Shown: positions 45,722-55,802, counted from the first letter of the stretch. The stretch is 64,000 nucleotides of DNA from Bog-950 sp046329495 (GCA_046329495.1 JAXLUO010000001.1:434001-498000), one strand, 5' to 3'. The notes: generated by a model from the sequence alone, not told the origin. A program made the numbers and translations.

Positions 45722-46948
45722 TTAAAGTGCGTTAAATGTGATAGGTAAATTTTTGAGGGCACGGTGAATAACCGATGGGTAATAGGTTAAGTAGGCCTCT
45801 TCTTCCAACTTAGGATTGCTGATACGCTTGATTAAACCGGCAAAAGCTTCCTCGGCTTCCATGCGCGCCAGCGATGCACCTAAACAAACGTGAATACCAT
45901 GCGCAAAGGCAACATGCAGGTTCGGGTCGCGGGTGATATCCAACTTATCAGGATCAGCGAACTGAAGCGGATCGCGGTTAGCACCTGAAAGGCTTACCAA
46001 TAGGCGTTCGCCTTTCTTAATCAGTTTGTCACCAACTTTTACATCTTCCTTCGCCCAACGCACGGTGGTTTTAACCGAACCATCGTAACGCAGCATTTCT
46101 TCCACTGCCTTTTTCATCAAGGTGGGATTATCGCGCAGCATATCCCATTGTGCGGTATGATCGATCATTGCTTTAATACCGTTAGCGATAAGGTTCATGG
46201 TGGTTTCGTGTCCGCCGAAGATTAACAGTACGCAGGTAGCCAGCACATCATCATAGGTAATTTGTCCGGCTTCTTCAGCAGAGATGAGCAAACTTATCAA
46301 ATCGATACCGGGATGTTCACGACGGTGCGCAATCAAAGGTTCGATGTAATTAACCAACGCTGTAATACCCTCGCAGGCAATTTCGCGGCGGCGTGGTTCA
46401 TCCGCTTTAATAAAGAAGAATACACCTATAGCTTCGCTCCATTCTTTAATCTTCTCGCGGTCCAGATCGGGTGCGCCAATTAATTCGAGAATAACGGACA
46501 TCGGTATCTCGTAGGCGAAGTCGTGAATTACTTCCATTTTACCTTTGGCAACTAACTTGTCCAAGGTCTTTTGAACGATCTTGCGCACCATGGGGCGGTA
46601 GCGTTCAATAGCAACAGGTGTAAACAACTTATTAAGCAACATGCGCAATACCGTGTGGCTTGGCGGGTCGCGGAACACCATCCAGTATTTTAATACCCGG
46701 AATATCGGTGCAATCTCTTCGCGTTCCTGATCGCTTAACTCATTGGCCAGGTAACCCATGCGGTCCGATGAGAAATGATCCGGATCGCGTAATACATCCA
46801 CACATTCTTTATAACCGGTAAGCACCCAGCCTTTCCATTTCTCGTTCCAGTGGATGCGATCATTCTCGCGTAACATGCGGTAGTAACCGTGGGGGTCAGC
46901 AATTACTTCCGGTGTCATCAGGTCATCTTTAATAGCGGTGTTAGCCAT
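45722..46948 (-). CDS. Cytochrome P450
   Basis: This 408-residue soluble P450 mono-oxygenase has the I-helix oxygen-activation motif FGGHETTMN (near 237), the ExxR of the K-helix in EEMLRYDG, and the haem-thiolate loop FAHGIHVCLGASLAR with Cys355. The N-terminus is soluble (DPHGYYRMLRENDRIHW), as in bacterial class I P450s. The ferredoxin gene follows at 10 bases. Substrate is unknown; the family often hydroxylates fatty acids, terpenes or antibiotics. No other biosynthetic gene is adjacent. Confidence 0.96.
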   Translation of the reverse strand: MANTAIKDDLMTPEVIADPHGYYRMLRENDRIHWNEKWKGWVLTGYKECVDVLRDPDHFSSDRMGYLANELSDQEREEIAPIFRVLKYWMVFRDPPSHTVLRMLLNKLFTPVAIERYRPMVRKIVQKTLDKLVAKGKMEVIHDFAYEIPMSVILELIGAPDLDREKIKEWSEAIGVFFFIKADEPRRREIACEGITALVNYIEPLIAHRREHPGIDLISLLISAEEAGQITYDDVLATCVLLIFGGHETTMNLIANGIKAMIDHTAQWDMLRDNPTLMKKAVEEMLRYDGSVKTTVRWAKEDVKVGDKLIKKGERLLVSLSGANRDPLQFADPDKLDITRDPNLHVAFAHGIHVCLGASLARMEAEEAFAGLIKRISNPKLEEEAYLTYYPSVIHRALKNLPITFNAL

Positions 46949-47068
46949 GGGTTAAATTTTAGTTTACCCAAAGGTGTAGGTAGTGGTAGCTTTTAAAGAA
47001 TGACCCTCGTCATAACATATTACACTTGAATAGAATAAAATATGTTGTGGCGTTCAGGTGCACGAGGC

Positions 47069-48904
47069 TTACAAACCTGTTTTCATAAGCCTGGTATGTG
47101 TGCTGCCGGCTTTGGTTTGTAATTCAACTACATACAGTCCAGCGGGCAGCGCAGTAAGGTTTAACTGCATGCTTGCGCCGGTAAGCGGTGTTGTGCTGAT
47201 TAACTGTCCGGTGGCATTCAGTATTCTAACCATCGCTTCGGAACCTGCATTTTCTGCTACCACATTCACCGTGCCGTCGGTAGGGTTAGGGAACACCTGC
47301 AGCTTAACGGCAGGTGTTTCATTAACCACTGCTAATGGTTCGGCAATGGTGTTTAGCACGGTGTTAGTTACGATAGGCGCATTGCTATCAAAATAGATAG
47401 ATGCCTTGTTTGTAATTTGTGTGCCTATGTTAAGGCCTGCTTTGGGTTTAACTTTAAATGTAACCTGACCCTGACTGCCGGCCTGGTTAGAGCTGCTATC
47501 AGGTAAATTGATGTTGTAGAAACTGAAACGCACAATTGTTGGGCTGATCCACTCGGCCTGCATAGTATGGCTGCTACCAACTATTTGCATAACATTTGGT
47601 TGAAGATCGGCATCGAGTGTGTCGTAAACAAGTACGTGGATGGCAGGTGCATTACCGGTGTTTTGGAAGTGGATGGTATAGGTGAGTTCGGGTGTGTTGG
47701 CAGGAATGTTGCCTGTGGCACCTTCACCTTTAGGGCTTACCTCTTTAATATTTGGGTCGAAGGAGTTTACTACGCGAATACAAAAGGAGAGATAGTTATT
47801 ATAAATGTTGACGTCGTTTGCCGGCACATCAGTAAAAATTTCAAAGCAGAGTGAGTCTCCAATGCCAACTGTGTTAGAAGGCGTTAAGTGCACGGAAGAG
47901 ATGAAATCGTTCCAGTATTGCGGATTGGCAAGACTACTAAGATTACTGAAGTTCCAAATCAAGGTATCGCCACTGATGGAAGCGGGTAAGTTGTAGCTGT
48001 TGGCAGCGGAATAGGTAACACGAGGATCTAACACAAGACGGAGTTGCCCTGAAGCAATATTGCAACCCACATTGCTTGCACCTGCATGAAGGTAAAAAGG
48101 AATTAGCGGGCGAACAAAAGCAGGTGCACCGCCGAAAGCCTGTAAGTCAATATTGCCACTACACTGTAGTGCAAAATCGATGTTATTTTGAGGTAAAGAG
48201 GTAATGTGATAGCTGGTTGGCGAACAGCTGCTTGTAGGGAAAATGAATTGGTATTGGTTGGGCAGCGACGCATCTACTGACGACAACCACGACTTGATAA
48301 CTTTTGTTGTGTAATGCCCTGTAGGATCGGAATAACCCGGGTTGCCCGCTATAAATACATTGCCCTGCGTGTAGGTGGGCATGGCAGTAACTACTATGCT
48401 GGTTAATGGAATATCGTTATTGCCATAGTTGCAATTATTGTCGAGGTCGGCATACACACGGCCGCTAAACGTATCGGTTAGGCAAGGGTCGGTTACCGGC
48501 CAGGTAAAGGCATTAACAATATTGTAGACAGTATCGGATCCGGAAATCACTTTTGTTTCGGAAGTGTAAAAAAGGGCCATGTTCCCTATGATGTCTAAAT
48601 CGCTTACAATAGGCATTTGCGGAAACACAGGTGCAAATACCTGCCATGGATTTTGGCCGGTAGTATTTCCCTCGGCATACAATACCATTCCCCAGGACGG
48701 GTCAACGACCTTAACTGAGTCGCCGATGAAAGAATTTTGAATGGTGATAGTGTAAAACAATTGCCCGGTACTGGCGCACATAGTGGAATCGTGGCTGGCT
48801 GAAGGCATCAGAGTTACCGTTACATCGCCTTGGGTAAAGGTTTGCGCAGTTACACGCAGCGCGGCTAAAATGGTTATGATAGCAAGGGTAAATTTTTGGG
48901 TCAT
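47069..48904 (-). CDS. T9SS-secreted protein with DUF7619-type repeat domain
   Basis: A 611-residue protein with a signal peptide (IITILAALRVTA-Q). The N-terminal half contains beta domains (SGRVYADLDNNCNYGNNDIPL near 144, a SdrD/B-like motif). About 395-530 is a DUF11/DUF7619-type module common in T9SS proteins (NSFDPNIKEVSPKGEG, YTIHFQNTGNAPA, NKASIYFDSNAPIVTN). It ends in a T9SS C-terminal domain (LQVFPNPTDGTVN ... LPAGLYVVELQT ... TRLMKTGL). The role is probably structural or adhesive. Its neighbour on the right is divergent. Confidence 0.9.
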   Translation of the reverse strand: MTQKFTLAIITILAALRVTAQTFTQGDVTVTLMPSASHDSTMCASTGQLFYTITIQNSFIGDSVKVVDPSWGMVLYAEGNTTGQNPWQVFAPVFPQMPIVSDLDIIGNMALFYTSETKVISGSDTVYNIVNAFTWPVTDPCLTDTFSGRVYADLDNNCNYGNNDIPLTSIVVTAMPTYTQGNVFIAGNPGYSDPTGHYTTKVIKSWLSSVDASLPNQYQFIFPTSSCSPTSYHITSLPQNNIDFALQCSGNIDLQAFGGAPAFVRPLIPFYLHAGASNVGCNIASGQLRLVLDPRVTYSAANSYNLPASISGDTLIWNFSNLSSLANPQYWNDFISSVHLTPSNTVGIGDSLCFEIFTDVPANDVNIYNNYLSFCIRVVNSFDPNIKEVSPKGEGATGNIPANTPELTYTIHFQNTGNAPAIHVLVYDTLDADLQPNVMQIVGSSHTMQAEWISPTIVRFSFYNINLPDSSSNQAGSQGQVTFKVKPKAGLNIGTQITNKASIYFDSNAPIVTNTVLNTIAEPLAVVNETPAVKLQVFPNPTDGTVNVVAENAGSEAMVRILNATGQLISTTPLTGASMQLNLTALPAGLYVVELQTKAGSTHTRLMKTGL

Positions 48905-48963
48905 AGGGTATGATTATAAGTTACTATAAGAATGGCGCTCATGAAAAAAGGTTGCACCGTTCA

Positions 48964-48987
48964 TACCATTTTTGTTTTTACATGGTA
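48964..48987. promoter_or_regulatory. Inverted repeat in a divergent intergenic region
   Basis: TACCAT (48964-48969) and ATGGTA (48982-48987) are 12 bases apart between two divergent envelope-protein genes. It could be an operator; nothing else supports this. Confidence 0.25.
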
Positions 48988-49132
48988 CGGGGTTGCGGGT
49001 CTTAAGCGCTTAGGGCTGCGATGTTGGAGTGTTCATGTATCTACTGTTTAATATCCTGCTTAGAACTGATAATTGTTAGTTGTGCGGTGTAATTGCAACT
49101 GTAATATTGCCTTTAACATACAATCATGCTAT

Positions 49133-50950
49133 ATGAAGAAAATCGGACTACTATCGGTTATTTTATTGGCGTTGCTAACCTTTAGCGCTTGTAAAAAGGA
49201 AAAGCCGCATGGCAATACCTTAACCAATACCATTAAGGTGTATGGTACAGTGAATGATGAGAACGGCAACCCGATAAGCGGTGCTACTATTACGTTTAAC
49301 GGCAACTCTACAGTATCGGATAATGGCTTGTACGTGTTTGACCAGGTTGCAGTGCCCGGAGGCCGGCAAATTATTAAGGCCCGTATGAATGGTTATTACG
49401 ATGCTATTGTGGGCTTTGAAACCACTACCGGCACCAGTAAAAGAATTGCTATTACGCTGGTAGAAAGGAATGTTAGTTCAGTAGTGCAAGCCAGTGCCGG
49501 TGGTACTGTTACCAACGGCAGTGTGGCCGTGCAGTTACCAGCGAGCGGCTTTGCCACCTTATCGGGTTCGGCTTATACCGGCGATGTAACTGTGTATTCG
49601 AAGTATTATGACCCCATGGCCTCCAACTTCCGCAACATGATACCCGGAGGTGATTTGCTTGCCAAGGATGTAAATGGAAGTGATCGTGTGCTTTCAACTT
49701 ATGGTATGGTACGCGTTGAAATGGAGGACGCCTCCGGTAATGCTTTGCAATTGGCCACAGGCAAAACTGCTACAGTTACCTTACCTATTAGTACCGACCA
49801 GTTAGCAAGTGCGCCTGCTACCATAGCACTTTGGCACCTTGATGAGCAAACAGGCGTATGGGAAGAGGAAGGTACTGCCACCAAGCAGGGCAACAACTAT
49901 GTTGGTACAGTAAGCCACTTTAGTACCTGGAATTGCGACAGGCCCGAACAGAAGGCCAAGGTGCATGGCCTGCTTGTTGACTGCAACAACAAACCGATAC
50001 GCAGTGCTGATTTGTTTATGGTAGACAACTCTAATGGAGGAAGTCAGATTTCGGTGAGCTGTGATGAGCAGGGCCAGTTTAGTGCCACGGTTATGGCTAA
50101 TGTTACGTTTACCATTAAGGCGGTGCCTGTTGGTATGGATGCTTCAACAGCACCGGTGCTTGCTACGGTGGGACCGCTTAATACCAATGAAGACAGGAAC
50201 CTGGGCACATTAGTATTACCTTGTGGTGTAACTGTAAAGGGCAGATTAGTTGATGATGCAGGCTTACCGGTAAGTGGTATGCTGCGCTTAGAAAGTCTGC
50301 CGGTATCGCTGGCGGCCAACGTATGGAATGGTGAGTTTGAATTTACGCTGGCGTTCAATAAAACATATACGCTTTACCCTTACTGTATGGAAAGCCAGAC
50401 GTTCAGCACACCAACTTCTTTTACCACACCGGGCAGTCCGACGGTTATAGACCTTGGTGATATACCAACCTGCGCCGGTGGTGGCAACAATACAGCAGAC
50501 CTGTCGCTTATACATTTTACAGCTAATGGATTGGGCCTGGTAAATGAAGTGTTCCGTTATGATCTTTCGAAGAGTGGTATGGCGCAGGTGATCTTTTCGC
50601 CGGCAGATACTACGTTTGTGTTTAACACCAGCGGAGAACTACCTAACAACGGGGGCACCATGCAGCTTATTGTAAGCTTTAAGGGTACCCAAACCGGCAC
50701 TTACAACTTAAGCAACAACCTGGATAACATGGGCAGTGCCAATGCCACTATGCAAATTTCGCGGGGCGGAGGCAACTATACTTCCTTTACCAGCACCTCG
50801 GGTACCTTTCAGTTAACACAGTTGGGCGGGCTGGGCCAGATTAGCCTTGCCACTTTTAGTGGCACCTTTGATTATGCCGATACGCAAACCTCAACTAACG
50901 GAGAGGTAACTATAAGCAATGGAAGTGTTACTGGCCTGCGTGTATATTAG
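49133..50950 (+). CDS. Lipoprotein with carboxypeptidase-regulatory/Ig-like domains
   Basis: A 605-residue lipoprotein (lipobox LLTFSAC near 20, KKEK tether). It has a CarboxypepD_reg-like domain (about 35-105: VYGTVNDENGNPISGATI), a FAM171-like segment (GMVRVEMEDASGNALQL ... VTLPIS near 190-240), a second regulatory-like domain (near 285: VHGLLVDCNNKPIRSAD), a third (GRLVDDAGLPVSG near 370) and a C-terminal beta domain. The frame extends upstream to 49073, but the ATG at 49133 starts the signal peptide. It is likely exposed at the surface; no enzyme motif is seen. Confidence 0.85.
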   Translation: MKKIGLLSVILLALLTFSACKKEKPHGNTLTNTIKVYGTVNDENGNPISGATITFNGNSTVSDNGLYVFDQVAVPGGRQIIKARMNGYYDAIVGFETTTGTSKRIAITLVERNVSSVVQASAGGTVTNGSVAVQLPASGFATLSGSAYTGDVTVYSKYYDPMASNFRNMIPGGDLLAKDVNGSDRVLSTYGMVRVEMEDASGNALQLATGKTATVTLPISTDQLASAPATIALWHLDEQTGVWEEEGTATKQGNNYVGTVSHFSTWNCDRPEQKAKVHGLLVDCNNKPIRSADLFMVDNSNGGSQISVSCDEQGQFSATVMANVTFTIKAVPVGMDASTAPVLATVGPLNTNEDRNLGTLVLPCGVTVKGRLVDDAGLPVSGMLRLESLPVSLAANVWNGEFEFTLAFNKTYTLYPYCMESQTFSTPTSFTTPGSPTVIDLGDIPTCAGGGNNTADLSLIHFTANGLGLVNEVFRYDLSKSGMAQVIFSPADTTFVFNTSGELPNNGGTMQLIVSFKGTQTGTYNLSNNLDNMGSANATMQISRGGGNYTSFTSTSGTFQLTQLGGLGQISLATFSGTFDYADTQTSTNGEVTISNGSVTGLRVY

Positions 50951-50976
50951 GAATAACTTATACCCTTAAAACCGGG

Positions 50977-51008
50977 GCCGTTACTGAAAGGTAGCGGCTT
51001 CAATTTTT
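50977..51008 (+). terminator. Probable rho-independent terminator
   Basis: GCCGTTAC (50977-50984) pairs with GTAGCGGC (50991-50998, one G-U pair), followed by TTCAATTTTT, between two convergent genes. Confidence 0.5.
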
Positions 51009-51021
51009 AGTGCTGTGCTTA

Positions 51022-51390
51022 TTAAGCAGCCTTAAGCACGTGTTGGATGGTGGAGATGAGTGAGCGCTCAGTGAAGGGTTTTTCCAGCCAGGCATCGGGG
51101 CGATAGGGGAGCGCGCTGCTGAGGAACTCGTTGGATACAGCGGCCGAAAGAAAGATGAACGGTATTTTGGCAGTGGCCGTATTTTGCTTGGTACGTTTTA
51201 GCACTTCAATACCATTTAGCTCAGGCATCATAATATCGCATAGTACAATATCAGGATATGACTGACTGATCTTCTGCATACCTTCAGCACCATTACTGGC
51301 GGTTATAACCTGGTAATTATATAGCAACAGCAACTCCTCGGTATTCTCGCGGATAGCCATGTTGTCTTCTATTACCAGTATTCTGTTCAC
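51022..51390 (-). CDS. Single-domain response regulator
   Basis: A 122-residue CheY-like receiver: acidic pair ED at 8-9, phospho-acceptor Asp52 in VLCDIMMPELNG, FLSAAV with the switch Ser, and the Lys in LEKPF. No output domain and no kinase nearby. It is distinct from the receiver at 45031 (different acidic and switch segments). Confidence 0.93.
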   Translation of the reverse strand: MNRILVIEDNMAIRENTEELLLLYNYQVITASNGAEGMQKISQSYPDIVLCDIMMPELNGIEVLKRTKQNTATAKIPFIFLSAAVSNEFLSSALPYRPDAWLEKPFTERSLISTIQHVLKAA

Positions 51391-51538
51391 GATACAAACC
51401 TACGCCATTAACAGCGCTCGCCTTGTGACCCACCTCAAGCGTTTATATGAGTTTAGGCCATATAGACGTATGAGGCCGGTTAGCTTTTAACTGCCCGGCC
51501 CTTCTAAAAATTAGAATTTAATAAATGCTTGTTTCAAC

Positions 51539-51991
51539 CTATTGTGCTGTATAGGTATCTTCCCATACTGATTCCCATACGGTACGGGCGTTAGCTATGC
51601 GCTTAGTTTGCAACGTGGTTTCGGTAATGCTGATTACTTCGGCGGTATCGGCAGACATAGGTTGATCGCCGGAGGGTCTTTGGCGAATGATATATCTATC
51701 ATCAGCGCTTAACACGTATTTACTTTTGTAAACCGTACCGATCGTATCTCCTCCGCATGCACCCAGGTTATCGCCTTGCGTATAATACCAGGTGCCGGAA
51801 GTGGTATACTCGTTAAGCGAGTTTAACCAACACCAGGAAGTTTCGACAGAGCCATCCACTTTGAAGCCGGTTGATTTCCAGATTTTGGCAGTTAATTTAT
51901 CGCGTAAGGTTACTTTGGTTTCTTCCTTTTTACAGGCGGCCATGCCGATGAGTACTAAAACAGCTACTACTAAAGTTGAAGGCTTAAACAT
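51539..51991 (-). CDS. Lipoprotein with a lipocalin-like fold
   Basis: A 150-residue lipoprotein (IGMAAC, Cys20; KKEE tether). The domain (about 28-150) starts LRDKLTAKIWKSTGFKVDG and continues TSGTWYYTQGDN and SKYVLSADDRYIIRQ, the pattern of the lipocalin-like lipoproteins of Bacteroidota. It probably binds a small hydrophobic ligand or has a structural role in the periplasm. Confidence 0.78.
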   Translation of the reverse strand: MFKPSTLVVAVLVLIGMAACKKEETKVTLRDKLTAKIWKSTGFKVDGSVETSWCWLNSLNEYTTSGTWYYTQGDNLGACGGDTIGTVYKSKYVLSADDRYIIRQRPSGDQPMSADTAEVISITETTLQTKRIANARTVWESVWEDTYTAQ

Positions 51992-52489
51992 ATTCGGGTT
52001 GATTTAGATTACAAGTTTAAGGACATAAGCTCCCACAATTACCTGCTTTTCGTCAGGTGGCCGGAGATCTTTTATCATTGAGGATAGGTATTGATAAGGT
52101 TTGATACGTATTGATAGGAAATGATAGGCCGCACGCATATACCTATCAAACCATATCAAGCCCCGGCGGGGAGCAAAAAGGTAACAAAAGGTTACATTGA
52201 ACAGTGAAGTTTAGGTTTATGTTATTGATAAACAATGCGTTAGCGTAAAACAGGTGTAAACTTTTAACATATTATCGATTATGGCATTTATACTGCATTG
52301 AACAGCACATCGATAAGCGAGCCAAGGATTAATAGGCGCATTCGCTGATTTTGTAAGCGGGCTACAGGTTGTTTGGTTAAACCGTTTAGTGTACATGGGT
52401 AGGTTCATTTGCAATACTAAAGTAATAAATAAGGAAACAATTTTAAAATAAGTATTGTTAAAACTGTTTCTTTGCCTGGGGGTGGAGCT
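51992..52489. other. 498-base intergenic region with an inverted repeat
   Basis: TTGATAAGGTTTGATA (from 52091) and its inverted relative TATCAAACCATATCAA (ending 52159) can form a hairpin with a loop of about 33 bases; short TTGATA-type units repeat around it. GGTAACAAAAGGTTACATTG near 52173 resembles repeat sequence near 21958. No gene is seen. Confidence 0.5.
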
Positions 52490-52523
52490 AAAAAAGGGCT
52501 GCTACATGAATAACAGCCCTTTT
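52490..52523 (-). terminator. Rho-independent terminator of the collagen-like gene
   Basis: AAAAGGGCTG pairs with CAGCCCTTTT; on the minus strand it is followed by a T-run and lies 20 bases after the stop at 52543. Confidence 0.8.
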
Positions 52524-54503
52524 ATGGTATACAGTTTATCCGTTAATAGACCTTATAGCCGCTGAATTGATTGTAATTGGCATAGTTATCGGCTGTTATG
52601 CTTACTCCTGAGCCGTTGTAGAAATAAGGGACCACTGTTTCGCCGGCATTTAATTTAATGGTGCAGGCTGCATGGCCCGAAAAATACATGGTTGAACTGG
52701 GTGTAACATCTGTTAAGGCAATGTATGTTTGTCCCGCTGCAGTGCTGTTAAAACCCACAGCAATGTAGTTGTTTATGGTATTGGCCTGGGTAAATTCAAC
52801 AACTACATCAAAATGATAGACACCTGAATCCGGTGCTGTAAATACACCGGTAGTGCTGTTGTAAGCATTGCCATCATTAAACAGCACTGTTCCATGAATG
52901 GGATTGCTGAAACCGCCGTTTGCTAAGACTACATTAGTGTTGCGGGTTGCCATAAATGCAACGGCGGTAGTTTTCCAATGGGCCAGGCCATTGGCATCGG
53001 ACGTGAGCACTTTGCCGTTACCCGGGTTGCCACCATTGATTTTTATCTGTCCGTTAACTTCGAGTGTAGCGGCAGCGTTTATGATACCGATGCCCACGTT
53101 ATGTGTGGTTTTGTTAATGGAAAAGTCGGCTGTATTGCCCGAATTATCGGTGCTGATAATAAAGTGGTTGTTATAGCCACCCGTAGCTGCAAAGAAGACT
53201 TGCGCATTAGCACTACCCGTACTATTGCGGAAGGCAAGCGTAGTAATTTGGCTGGCAGTTGTTGGCTGTATGCCAATACCCAAATAGGTACCGCTACCGC
53301 TTAACCGGATTTGATCGCTACTTGAGAGGGAGGTATTATCCACCACATCGAGTTTTCTTGCCGGTGTTGTTGTTCCCAAGCCGGTGTTGCCGGCTGCGGC
53401 AATAATGGCATAACCTGTGCCGCCTCCATCGAAGTAGCCGGCTGTACCGGTACCGATTACGCTGGCCCAGATACCTTTACCACCATTGGTGTTATTAGCC
53501 GAAACCCCTGCATAACTTGTTGCCCCTGAAATAAAGAAGCCGGCATGACTTGCATCGCTTATAGCTACAATGCCCACGTTGGACTGTGAACTTGCCAACA
53601 CGGCGGCAGAGGTAGCCACAGATGTGCCGGCATTTGTACCACTAATGGCATGGATGGCATACGAATTGGAAACAGAACTTTGAATTACCTGTAGTTTATC
53701 GACCGCGGGAGGTGATACGGTGCCAATGCCTACCGAGGTTCCGTTATCGAAAATGGCCGAGTTGCCCACAGTAGTTCCATTAGGCGTAAACTTGGCAACG
53801 TAGTTTAAGGTGCCGCTTACTGTTCCCGTACCTGCAGGTCCGGTAGCACCGGTAGCGCCTGTTGCACCCGCAACCCCAACTCCAGTGGGTCCGGTGGCAC
53901 CTATTGGTCCTGTAGCACCTATTGGTCCTGTAGCACCTGTTGGTCCGGTAGCGCCTGTAGCACCACCACCTGCACCTGTAGGCCCTGTTGGTCCTGTTTT
54001 ACCGGTGGGGCCGGTAGCGCCGGCAATACCCTGGGAGCCTTGTGGCCCGGTTGCACCTGTGTTACCCTGGGCGCCGGTATTACCCTGCACCCCTTGAATG
54101 CCCTGGCTGCCGGCAACACCCTGTTCACCCGTTGGTCCGGTAGGTCCGGTTACGCCTCCATTACCGGAGGTTTCGGCATACAAGGCATATGGTACACTTA
54201 GTAATTGTGTGGTGCCCATATCGGTGTAAGAGGAACCTCCCGATGGGTCTAATTCAACCTGCAAATATTTATCGCCACTGCCCCATGCTATGGAGGAGAA
54301 GGAGCCCGAAATTACCGTTCCGGTGCCTATGGCTGTGGAGAACAGGCCAAACTGATTAGTTGTAAGCGCATGTGTTTCGCGGTAAACTATATTACCACCA
54401 GCCGAACCATCGTGAATGGTGAATCGGATGCTAACCGACTGATTTTGTAAAACAGCACCGCTGTTGTTGCGGGCTACCGCCTGATAATTAAACTGGTGAG
54501 GTG

Positions 54504-54507
54504 CCTG
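54504..54507. repeat. Target-site duplication CCTG, left
   Basis: CCTG directly before the left end of the IS; the same CCTG follows the right end (55799-55802). A 4-bp duplication is typical of the IS407 group. Confidence 0.85.
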
Positions 54508-54568
54508 TGTAAGCCCCCCTGAAAATAGGATAGGATGAAATTAGACAGAAGCGCTAAATTTCATCTTT

Positions 54569-54835
54569 ATGAAAAAGACCAAGTACACCGAAACACAGAT
54601 TGTAAAAGCCATCCAGGAAGAAGCTGCTGGCCGCAAAGCGGAAGATATTTGCCGGGAAATGGGTATCAGCCGGGCTACTTTTTACAACTGGAAGAGCAAA
54701 TATGCCGGTATGGAAGTAAACCAGGTCAAGCAGCTTAAAGAGTTGCAGGAAGAAAATCGCAAACTAAAGGCGATGTATGCCGACCTGGCACTTGACCATC
54801 GCATCCTGAAAGATATCATTGAAAAAAAGCTTTAA
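54569..54835 (+). CDS. IS3-family OrfA (HTH DNA-binding subunit)
   Basis: An 88-residue protein with a helix-turn-helix (KYTETQIVKAIQEEAAGRKAEDICREMGISRATFYNWKSK, in parts: ETQIVKAI at 7 and GISRATFYNWKSKYAG at 33) and a leucine-zipper-like C-terminus (LKELQEENRKLKAMYADLAL). It binds the ends of the element and dimerises; alone it usually regulates transposition. Its last codons carry the slippery site for production of the OrfAB transposase. Confidence 0.95.
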   Translation: MKKTKYTETQIVKAIQEEAAGRKAEDICREMGISRATFYNWKSKYAGMEVNQVKQLKELQEENRKLKAMYADLALDHRILKDIIEKKL

Positions 54836-54854
54836 GGCCCTGCCGGAAGCGGCA
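54823..54854 (+). promoter_or_regulatory. Programmed -1 frameshift signal (slippery site plus stem-loop)
   Basis: A AAA AAG at 54823-54829 is in the right phase of orfA (codons GAA AAA AAG), and 11 bases further the hairpin TGCCG-GAAG-CGGCA (54841-54854) follows. A -1 shift there joins orfA to orfB without a stop, giving OrfAB. Confidence 0.8.
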
Positions 54855-54858
54855 ACTG

Positions 54859-55782
54859 GTGGAAGAAGTTAAATCAGAACAATCCATCAGCACCGTCAGA
54901 GCCTGCCGGATAGTAGGACTATCTACATCCGCCGTTTATTACAAAAGCCGCAAGGACGACAGCGAAGTAATAGCCAAACTGCAAAGCCTGGCAGAGAAAC
55001 TGCCTACACGCGGTTTTGGGGTGTATTACGGGCGTATCCGCAATGAAGGTCTGGAATGGAATCATAAACGGGTTAAGCGCGTGTACGACCTGCTAAAACT
55101 CAATATCCGCAGGAAACATAAGCGTAGGTTACCTAACCGGGAAAAACTGCCTCTTGAACAACCGACAAGCATAAATCAAAAATGGAGCATGGATTTTATG
55201 AGTGATGCACTGACAGACGGAAGAAAGTTCCGCACCTTCAATCTTCTAGATGATTTTAACCGCGAAGTATTAGCTGTTGAAGCAGATACTTCATTGCCGG
55301 CTAAACGTGTGGTAAGGGTACTGGAACGCGTGATATGGGAACGGGGTAAACCCTCTTTCATCAGAGTAGATAACGGGCCTGAATTTATCAGCAGCACATT
55401 GGAAGCATTCTGCAAGGATCAAGGGATTACCTTGCAGTTTATTAAGCCCGGCAAACCTATGCAAAACGGCTTTGTGGAAAGGTTGAACCGGACTTACCGG
55501 GAGGACGTTCTTGATGCTTATCTATTCAATAACATTAAACAGGTAAGAGCAATCAGCGAGGAATGGGTGGTCGATTACAATGCCTATCATCCACATCAGT
55601 CTTTACAAGGCTACAGTCCCATTGGCTATCGCCAGGCTGTTGAAAGTGGAAAACTCCGCCCCACTCAGGCTCCGCAGGAGTTTACCACATGCAACAGCGG
55701 TTCTAGTAATAATAGCTCTGATATAAATAATTTAACTTCGAATATTATTAAACAGCCAAAGTCTAATTTACCCCTATCTTAA
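54859..55782 (+). CDS. IS3-family OrfB (DDE transposase catalytic subunit)
   Basis: The 307 residues shown carry the DDE catalytic triad in the retroviral-integrase-like core: Asp in KWSMDFMSD (near 111), Asp in RVDNGPEF (near 173) and Glu in NGFVERLNRTYRED (near 209), the last with the Arg spacing typical of IS3. It is read mainly as a fusion OrfAB after a -1 shift at 54823; the GTG at 54859 marks only a possible separate start. The C-terminus is low in hydrophobicity and ends just before the right terminal repeat. Confidence 0.93.
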   Translation: MEEVKSEQSISTVRACRIVGLSTSAVYYKSRKDDSEVIAKLQSLAEKLPTRGFGVYYGRIRNEGLEWNHKRVKRVYDLLKLNIRRKHKRRLPNREKLPLEQPTSINQKWSMDFMSDALTDGRKFRTFNLLDDFNREVLAVEADTSLPAKRVVRVLERVIWERGKPSFIRVDNGPEFISSTLEAFCKDQGITLQFIKPGKPMQNGFVERLNRTYREDVLDAYLFNNIKQVRAISEEWVVDYNAYHPHQSLQGYSPIGYRQAVESGKLRPTQAPQEFTTCNSGSSNNSSDINNLTSNIIKQPKSNLPLS

Positions 55783-55798
55783 AAAGGGGGTGCTTACA

Positions 55799-55802
55799 CC
55801 TG
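55799..55802. repeat. Target-site duplication CCTG, right
   Basis: Second copy of CCTG at the right border of the IS, before the collagen-like gene resumes with TGCCATAAGC. Confidence 0.85.

Larger units (their letters stand above)
54508..55798 (+). mobile_element. Complete IS3-family element, IS407-like (1291 bp)
   Basis: The ends are TGTAAGCCCCCCTGAAAA (left) and, as reverse complement of the right end, TGTAAGCACCCCCTTTTT, that is an imperfect terminal inverted repeat starting TG and ending CA. It carries orfA and orfB in overlapping frames with a frameshift signal. The motifs of OrfB (WSMDFMSD, NGPEF) and the 4-bp CCTG duplication fit the IS407 group of IS3. Both ORFs are intact, so it may be active. 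Confidence 0.92.

Noticed and set aside
53810..54097. Proline-rich open frame on the plus strand opposite the collagen-like tract
   Set aside because: It is the antisense of the Gly-X-Thr/Ala codons (GGT/GGC to P/V/A patterns) and shows no independent start signals.
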